From NCBI RefSeq assembly GCF_927312905.1, contig NZ_CAKMHQ010000023.1, positions 1 to 46,964 on the forward strand: a stretch of DNA of 46,964 nucleotides, given 5' to 3'. This DNA is from Candidatus Nitrotoga sp. 1052 (GTDB lineage: Bacteria > Pseudomonadota > Gammaproteobacteria > Burkholderiales > Gallionellaceae). A program made the translations under genes and the position numbers. This document shows, one piece after another, positions 42,725 to 46,964 of this stretch; position 1 is the stretch's first letter; each line of letters opens with the position of its first letter. Below the pieces are notes generated by a model. That model saw only the letters and a program-made list of their open reading frames with translations. It made no database searches and was not told the origin of the DNA.

Positions 42725-43864
42725 ATGAAGTTTACGCTGTCGTTTCTCATCGCTCTGTTATTTCCATTGTTTGCCCAGGCGCAGCTAGCCAACCTGCCGC
42801 CCGCTCCAGTGCTGGCAGCAAAATCCTATCTGCTATACGACTTTACCAGCAATCAGATTCTGGTCGACCAAAACGGCAATGAACGCACCGAACCAGCATC
42901 CATTACCAAGCTGATGACGGCCTATCTGACCTTCAACTCCCTAAAGCTGAACAAATTCTCGCTGAACCAAACAATAATCCCTTCAGAAGAAGCACTGCGC
43001 GCCCAAGGCTTGGAATCACGCATGTTTCTCGACAAAAATAAACCAGTAACAATTGCTGAATTACTGCGCGGCCTCATCGTACAGTCTGGTAACGACGCAG
43101 CGCGCGTGTTGGCAACCACCATAGCTGGCAGCGAGGAAAACTTCGCCAAACTGATGAACCAGGAAGCGCAACGATTGGGCATGAGCAACACGCATTACAT
43201 CAACGCCACCGGAATGCCGCATCCACAGCACTATTCCAGTGCGTATGATACAGCGCTACTCGCCGCCGCCATAGTGCGCGACTTTCCCGAACACTATCCG
43301 CTCTATAGCTTGCGCGAATATCAGTACAATAATATCAATCAAGCCAACCGCAACCGCTTATTGTGGATGGATCCCTATGTGGACGGAATGAAAACAGGAC
43401 ATACAGAAAGTGCAGGATTCTGTTTAGTGGCTTCGGCCAAGCGCAACCAGCGGCGACTGATATCAGTGGTGCTGGGCGCATCCACCGACAACTTGCGAGC
43501 AACCGAAAGCCAGAAACTACTAAATTACGGGTTCCAAAATTTTGAAACAGTGCGCCTATATCAGAAGAACGAACCGGTAGCCAGCTTACGTTTGTGGAAA
43601 GGCACCGAGAGCAAGGTCAAAGTGGGATTCCGCAGCGACCTGTTCCTGTCCATCCCTACGGGACAAATGGCACAATTGAAGGCAACCATGGAAACACAAC
43701 AGCCTCTTATTGCGCCGATTGCTGGTGGGCAAAAAATCGGCATGATAAAAATTACCCTGGGCGGCAAACCATATGCCGATTACAAGCTGGTCGCGCTGGA
43801 GCCGATGCCGCTGGCCAATGTATTTTCGCGCGGTTGGGACAGTATCCGTTTACTTTTCAAATAA
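42725..43864 (+). CDS. dacC: D-alanyl-D-alanine carboxypeptidase (PBP5/6 type)
   Basis: A 379-aa exported enzyme that trims the last D-alanine of peptidoglycan stem peptides. Signal peptide about 1-19 (FLIALLFPLFAQAQ). Active-site motifs: SxxK in PASITKLMTAY, SxN in VQSGNDAARV and KTG in DGMKTGHTESAGFC. The C-terminal beta domain and a short amphipathic end (NVFSRGWDSIRLLFK), which would anchor it at the membrane, are present. The ATG at 42725 is preferred to an upstream non-ATG start. Gene symbol by family; could equally be called dacA. Confidence 0.92.
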   Translation: MKFTLSFLIALLFPLFAQAQLANLPPAPVLAAKSYLLYDFTSNQILVDQNGNERTEPASITKLMTAYLTFNSLKLNKFSLNQTIIPSEEALRAQGLESRMFLDKNKPVTIAELLRGLIVQSGNDAARVLATTIAGSEENFAKLMNQEAQRLGMSNTHYINATGMPHPQHYSSAYDTALLAAAIVRDFPEHYPLYSLREYQYNNINQANRNRLLWMDPYVDGMKTGHTESAGFCLVASAKRNQRRLISVVLGASTDNLRATESQKLLNYGFQNFETVRLYQKNEPVASLRLWKGTESKVKVGFRSDLFLSIPTGQMAQLKATMETQQPLIAPIAGGQKIGMIKITLGGKPYADYKLVALEPMPLANVFSRGWDSIRLLFK

Positions 43865-43886
43865 AGGCTTCTTTAAGGATCATAAA

Positions 43887-44744
43887 ATGACAGTCTATTT
43901 GAACGGGCAATTCATGCCCATTGAAGAAGCCCGCATTCCTGTGCTGGATCGTGGCTTCATTTTCGGCGATGGCGTATATGAAGTTATCCCGGTGTATTCA
44001 CGCTTTGCTTTCCGTCTGGCCGAACATCTAAAGCGCCTGCAATTCAGCTTGGACGGCATACGCCTGACAAACCCGCACAGTGACCTGGAATGGACTAAGC
44101 TCATCACGGATCTGATCGAATGCAACACAACCGAAGATCAGTATTTATATCTGCATATCACGCGCGGGGTGGCCAAACGCGACCATGCTTTCCCCAACCC
44201 TTCGGTCCAGCCGACCATATTCATGATGAGCAACCCGCTTCTCACACCACCTGCCGCGTTACTTACCAGCGGCGTGGGGGCAATAAGCGCGCCGGATAAC
44301 CGCTGGCTGCGTTGCGACATCAAGGCCATTTCACTTTTACCTAACGTGCTGCTACGCCAAATGGCTATAGACGCTGGCTGTGCCGAAACTATTTTGATCC
44401 GTGATGATGATTTCATGACTGAAGGCGCAGCCAGCAACATTTTTTTGGTAAAAAATGGCGTCCTTCTCGCCCCGCCTAAAGACAATCTTATGCTGCCTGG
44501 AATCACCTACGACGTATTGCTGGAAATCGCCGCTGCCAACAGCATCCCTCATGAAGTTCGCAAGATTGCCAAGGACGAAATATTCAACGCCGACGAGCTA
44601 TTACTCACCTCCTCCACCAAGGAAGTGCTTGCCATCACCACACTGGATAATAAACCGGTAGGCGATGGCAAACCGGGGGTGATGTTCGCCAAATTACATA
44701 AGCATTATCAGGACTACAAGCGCGACGTGATGCGAAAAACGTAG
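43887..44744 (+). CDS. dat: D-amino-acid aminotransferase (class IV)
   Basis: A 285-aa PLP enzyme, forming D-amino acids such as D-alanine or D-glutamate for cell walls. Seen: VYLNGQFMPIEEARIPVLDR, GFIFGDGVYEVIPVY, and the PLP lysine in CDIKAISLLPNVL, then DDDFMTEGAASNIFLV and LPGITYDVLLEIA. Start ATG has AAGGAT upstream; the larger open frame runs back into the carboxypeptidase gene. It follows that gene after 22 bases, and both serve the cell wall. Confidence 0.93.
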   Translation: MTVYLNGQFMPIEEARIPVLDRGFIFGDGVYEVIPVYSRFAFRLAEHLKRLQFSLDGIRLTNPHSDLEWTKLITDLIECNTTEDQYLYLHITRGVAKRDHAFPNPSVQPTIFMMSNPLLTPPAALLTSGVGAISAPDNRWLRCDIKAISLLPNVLLRQMAIDAGCAETILIRDDDFMTEGAASNIFLVKNGVLLAPPKDNLMLPGITYDVLLEIAAANSIPHEVRKIAKDEIFNADELLLTSSTKEVLAITTLDNKPVGDGKPGVMFAKLHKHYQDYKRDVMRKT

Positions 44745-44886
44745 TAGAAGAGCCCGACATTCCCGTGCAGTCAGCCAACAACTTGGTAGATAGCGGGGTA
44801 ATAAATTTGATCGAACTGCCATCAAATAAGCAAGCTGGATCCCTGCCTTCGTGGGGATAGAAGAACCTAAACTTACCAAGTTATCC

Positions 44887-45153
44887 ATGGCACTTACTGA
44901 CAGCCTTATCGAATACCCATGCGACTTTCCAATCAAGGTGTTAGGGCTATCGCACCAAGGCTTCGCGCAAGCAGTGGCGGAAGTAGTAATCCGTTACGAT
45001 CACGACTTTAACGCCGCCACCATGGAAATGCGCCCCAGTAGCGGCGCACGCTACATCGGCCTGACCTGCACCGTGCGCGCCACTTCACGCGAACAACTCA
45101 ATGCGCTGTATCAAGAACTGTGCGACCACCCACAAGTAGTGATGGTACTTTAG
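44887..45153 (+). CDS. ybeD: YbeD/DUF493 family protein
   Basis: An 88-aa protein: SLIEYPCDFPIKVLGLSHQG, the middle VVIRYDHDFN and the ferredoxin-like end RYIGLTCTVRATSREQLNALYQ. Proteins of this family lie beside lipB in many proteobacteria, with an assumed regulatory role in lipoate attachment. The ATG at 44887 matches the family start; the frame is open 12 codons earlier. It ends four bases before lipB. Confidence 0.9.
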   Translation: MALTDSLIEYPCDFPIKVLGLSHQGFAQAVAEVVIRYDHDFNAATMEMRPSSGARYIGLTCTVRATSREQLNALYQELCDHPQVVMVL

Positions 45154-45157
45154 TGAA

Positions 45158-45862
45158 ATGGTACCGCTGATTAAACATCTAGGTCTGGTCGAATACCAGC
45201 AAACCTGGCAAGCAATGAAACAGTTCACCGGTGCACGTAACGCCGACACGCGAGACGAAATCTGGTTACTACATCATTTTCCAGTCTATACCCAAGGCTT
45301 GGCAGGAAAACCGGAACATCTTCTGCATGCCAGCGATATACCGGTGGTCAAGATCGACCGCGGCGGCCAGATTACCTACCACGGCCCCGGCCAGATCGTC
45401 GCCTACCTTATGCTGGATTTACGCCACTGGAAACTTAACGTGCGCGGGCTGGTACGGCTAATGGAACAGGCTGTGATAGATTTGCTTGCACCATTCGGCG
45501 TAATAGCACAGGGGCGGGAGGAAGCACCGGGCGTGTATGTAGATAACGCAAAAATTGCCGCACTCGGATTAAAAATTCGCAATGGATGCTGCTATCACGG
45601 ATTGGCGTTCAACGTAGACATGGATCTTGCCCCGTTCGCTTACATCAACCCATGTGGCTTTGCCGGGTTGCGTGTTATCCAGGCAAAAGACTTGGGTATC
45701 TGCGCTCCGCGGTCCGAACTGGAACTGCAACTTGCACAGAATTTGATCGAATTATTGCAGCAACATAAATCAGAGAAATCCGCCCAATCATGCACATTTG
45801 CAGAAGCAGGCTCCTGCGAATCATCAAGATTTCACACAAGGCATGCTCCTACAATAAAATAA
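45158..45862 (+). CDS. lipB: Octanoyl-[ACP]:protein transferase
   Basis: Moves octanoate from acyl carrier protein to lipoyl domains. The 234-aa protein has LGLVEYQQTWQAMKQF, HHFPVYTQGLAGK, the RGGQITYHGPGQIVAY motif, GREEAPGVYVDNAKIAALGL with the catalytic lysine, and GLAFNVDMDLAPFAYINPCG with the catalytic cysteine. After about residue 206 the tail (SAQSCTFAEAGSCESSRFHT) is not of the family and is encoded by repeat DNA, so the gene has been extended into it. Confidence 0.95.
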   Translation: MVPLIKHLGLVEYQQTWQAMKQFTGARNADTRDEIWLLHHFPVYTQGLAGKPEHLLHASDIPVVKIDRGGQITYHGPGQIVAYLMLDLRHWKLNVRGLVRLMEQAVIDLLAPFGVIAQGREEAPGVYVDNAKIAALGLKIRNGCCYHGLAFNVDMDLAPFAYINPCGFAGLRVIQAKDLGICAPRSELELQLAQNLIELLQQHKSEKSAQSCTFAEAGSCESSRFHTRHAPTIK

Positions 45863-45889
45863 ACAATGGCTTATGTAAGAGCACGCCTT
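45838..45889. repeat. Inverted repeat between lipB and lipA
   Basis: AAGGCATGCTCCTACAATA (45838-45856) and TTATGTAAGAGCACGCCTT (45871-45889) are near-perfect inverted copies with about 14 bases between them, so a strong hairpin can form. The last codons of lipB read through the left arm. It has the look of a dispersed repetitive element of the REP kind. A related single arm lies at 41581-41603. It could also act as an mRNA-processing or attenuating hairpin between lipB and lipA. Confidence 0.65.
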
Positions 45890-45920
45890 GCATGCAAACT
45901 AGCAAAAAGGAAAAATCATA

Positions 45921-46856
45921 ATGACTATAGAAAAGCAAACTGGCGCAGCTAAAACAACACGTAATCCAATCAAAATTGTTCAGCTAGAGCAACGACTACG
46001 CAAACCAGAATGGATACGCGTTAAATCCGGCAGCGGGCAAGGTTATCACGACGTCAAGCGCTTGCTGCGTGAACACAAATTGCACACTGTGTGCGAAGAA
46101 GCATCTTGCCCCAATATTGGCGAATGTTTCAGCAAAGGTACGGCCACTTTCATGATTCTAGGTGACCTCTGTACTCGACGCTGCCCCTTCTGCGACGTAG
46201 GGCACGGCAAACCGCTGGCGCCAGATGCTAACGAACCGGCACATCTGGCGCAATCCATTGCGATACTCAAGCTCAAATACGTGGTTATCACCAGCGTGGA
46301 TCGCGACGATCTGCGGGATGGTGGCGCACAACATTTCGTCAATTGTCTGACTGCCATTCGCGCTACATCACCACAGACCAAGCTGGAAACACTGGTACCG
46401 GATTTTCGTGGCCGCCTGGAAAACGCATTGGACATTCTGGCGAATAGTCTGCCTGACGTACTTAACCACAATATGGAAACCGTGCCGCGCCTCTACAAAC
46501 TAGCGCGTCCCGGCGCAGACTACACTCATTCGCTCAAATTATTAAAAGATTTCAAAACGCGCTTTCCACAAGTAATTACAAAATCCGGCTTGATGCTGGG
46601 ACTGGGCGAAACTGACGAGGAGGTGCTACAGGTAATGAGAGACATGCGCGCACACGATGTACAAATGCTCACGCTGGGACAATACTTGCAACCCTCCGAC
46701 AGTCATCTGCCGGTGTTACGTTACGTCCATCCGGACACCTTCAAAATGTTCGAACAGTCCGCGCTGGAAATGGGATTTTCACATGCAGCCTGCGGGCCGA
46801 TGGTGCGCAGCAGCTACCATGCAGATGAGCAGGCACATCAGGCTGGCGCTATATAA
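45921..46856 (+). CDS. lipA: Lipoyl synthase
   Basis: Radical-SAM enzyme that inserts two sulfurs into the octanoyl group. The 311-aa protein has both iron-sulfur cluster sites: [13 protein letters not shown] for the auxiliary cluster and [15 protein letters not shown] for the radical-SAM cluster, plus [18 protein letters not shown] and the C-terminal [11 protein letters not shown] with the serine that binds the auxiliary cluster. Full length. AAAGGAAAA upstream of the ATG. Confidence 0.97.
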   Translation: MTIEKQTGAAKTTRNPIKIVQLEQRLRKPEWIRVKSGSGQGYHDVKRLLREHKLHTVCEEASCPNIGECFSKGTATFMILGDLCTRRCPFCDVGHGKPLAPDANEPAHLAQSIAILKLKYVVITSVDRDDLRDGGAQHFVNCLTAIRATSPQTKLETLVPDFRGRLENALDILANSLPDVLNHNMETVPRLYKLARPGADYTHSLKLLKDFKTRFPQVITKSGLMLGLGETDEEVLQVMRDMRAHDVQMLTLGQYLQPSDSHLPVLRYVHPDTFKMFEQSALEMGFSHAACGPMVRSSYHADEQAHQAGAI

Positions 46857-46964
46857 TTTTCAATATTCAAGAAAAACTATTGGGATTCTATAGACTAAAT
46901 CTTCAATTACTTAGGGAAACGCTGAATAATTCACCGCACAGCAGAGTCCGGTGCGTAGTTTCCG
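46857..46964. other. Window edge; possible end of a mobile element
   Basis: AT-rich tail after lipA. From 46912 it reads AGGGAAACGCTGAATAATTC, a motif that resembles terminal inverted repeats of IS5-like elements. The rest of any element would be beyond the window, so this is only a suspicion. Confidence 0.25.

Noticed and set aside
44827-44861. Hairpin-like ATCCCTGCCTTCGTGGGGAT before ybeD considered as a terminator
   Set aside because: The stem is short and no T-run follows; it is more likely a decayed copy of a dispersed repeat, and ybeD continues the gene series.

Overview
The window looks like a betaproteobacterial chromosome, most like a Nitrosomonadales/Gallionella-type organism. This is inferred from the housekeeping block D-Ala-D-Ala carboxypeptidase, D-amino-acid aminotransferase, ybeD, lipB, lipA, from argB and a PCu(A)C copper chaperone, and from remnants of a divergent xthA/pyrE pair. 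No rRNA, tRNA, CRISPR array or complete insertion sequence was seen.

Layout. (1) 1-2484, plus strand: a decayed GDP-mannose dehydratase copy, then intact gmd and fcl (GDP-L-fucose synthesis) and a stub of a family 2 glycosyltransferase. (2) 31301 down to 2539, minus strand: one very long, mostly overlapping surface-polysaccharide operon. From its 5' end it encodes an ABC O-antigen-type exporter (wzm, wzt) with an AlbA_2/Schlafen-like regulator gene lodged between the two halves, a sulfotransferase, a methyltransferase/coiled-coil/glycosyltransferase fusion, another methyltransferase, two family 2 transferases sharing a 554-bp identical repeat, and an 826-aa GT-C-like membrane protein. Next comes a tightly coupled block (polyprenyl-phosphate GT2, methyltransferase, GtrA, SDR, GMC oxidoreductase), then a VioA/VioB-like amino-sugar pair, a GtrA/GtrB/GT-C module, a vapBC toxin-antitoxin pair sitting in a recombination scar, wecB and two GT4 transferases. 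(3) 31298-31786: a scar made of the ends of rmlC, xthA and pyrE. (4) 31779-37002, plus strand: a second exopolysaccharide unit (GT4, WcaJ-type initiating transferase, two membrane proteins). (5) 37196-46856: housekeeping genes: a BtuF-like binding protein, DAHP synthase, HAD phosphatase, argB and the copper chaperone on the minus strand; HDOD protein, dacC-like, D-amino-acid aminotransferase, ybeD, lipB and lipA on the plus strand.

How it works together (inference): gmd/fcl, wecB and the VioA/VioB pair supply GDP-fucose, UDP-ManNAc and an N-acylated 4-amino-dideoxy sugar. Cytoplasmic transferases build a chain that Wzm/Wzt exports. GtrA/GtrB/GT-C sets add side groups on the periplasmic face, and sulfo- and methyltransferases decorate or cap the polymer.

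The locus is a mosaic: at least five junctions carry gene fragments. The two most interesting candidates for undescribed biology are the GT2/MT/GtrA/SDR/GMC block, whose make-up recalls the mycobacterial decaprenyl-phosphate-arabinose pathway, and the MT/repeat coiled-coil/GT fusion, which could act as a chain-length ruler with a variable number of 28-residue repeats.
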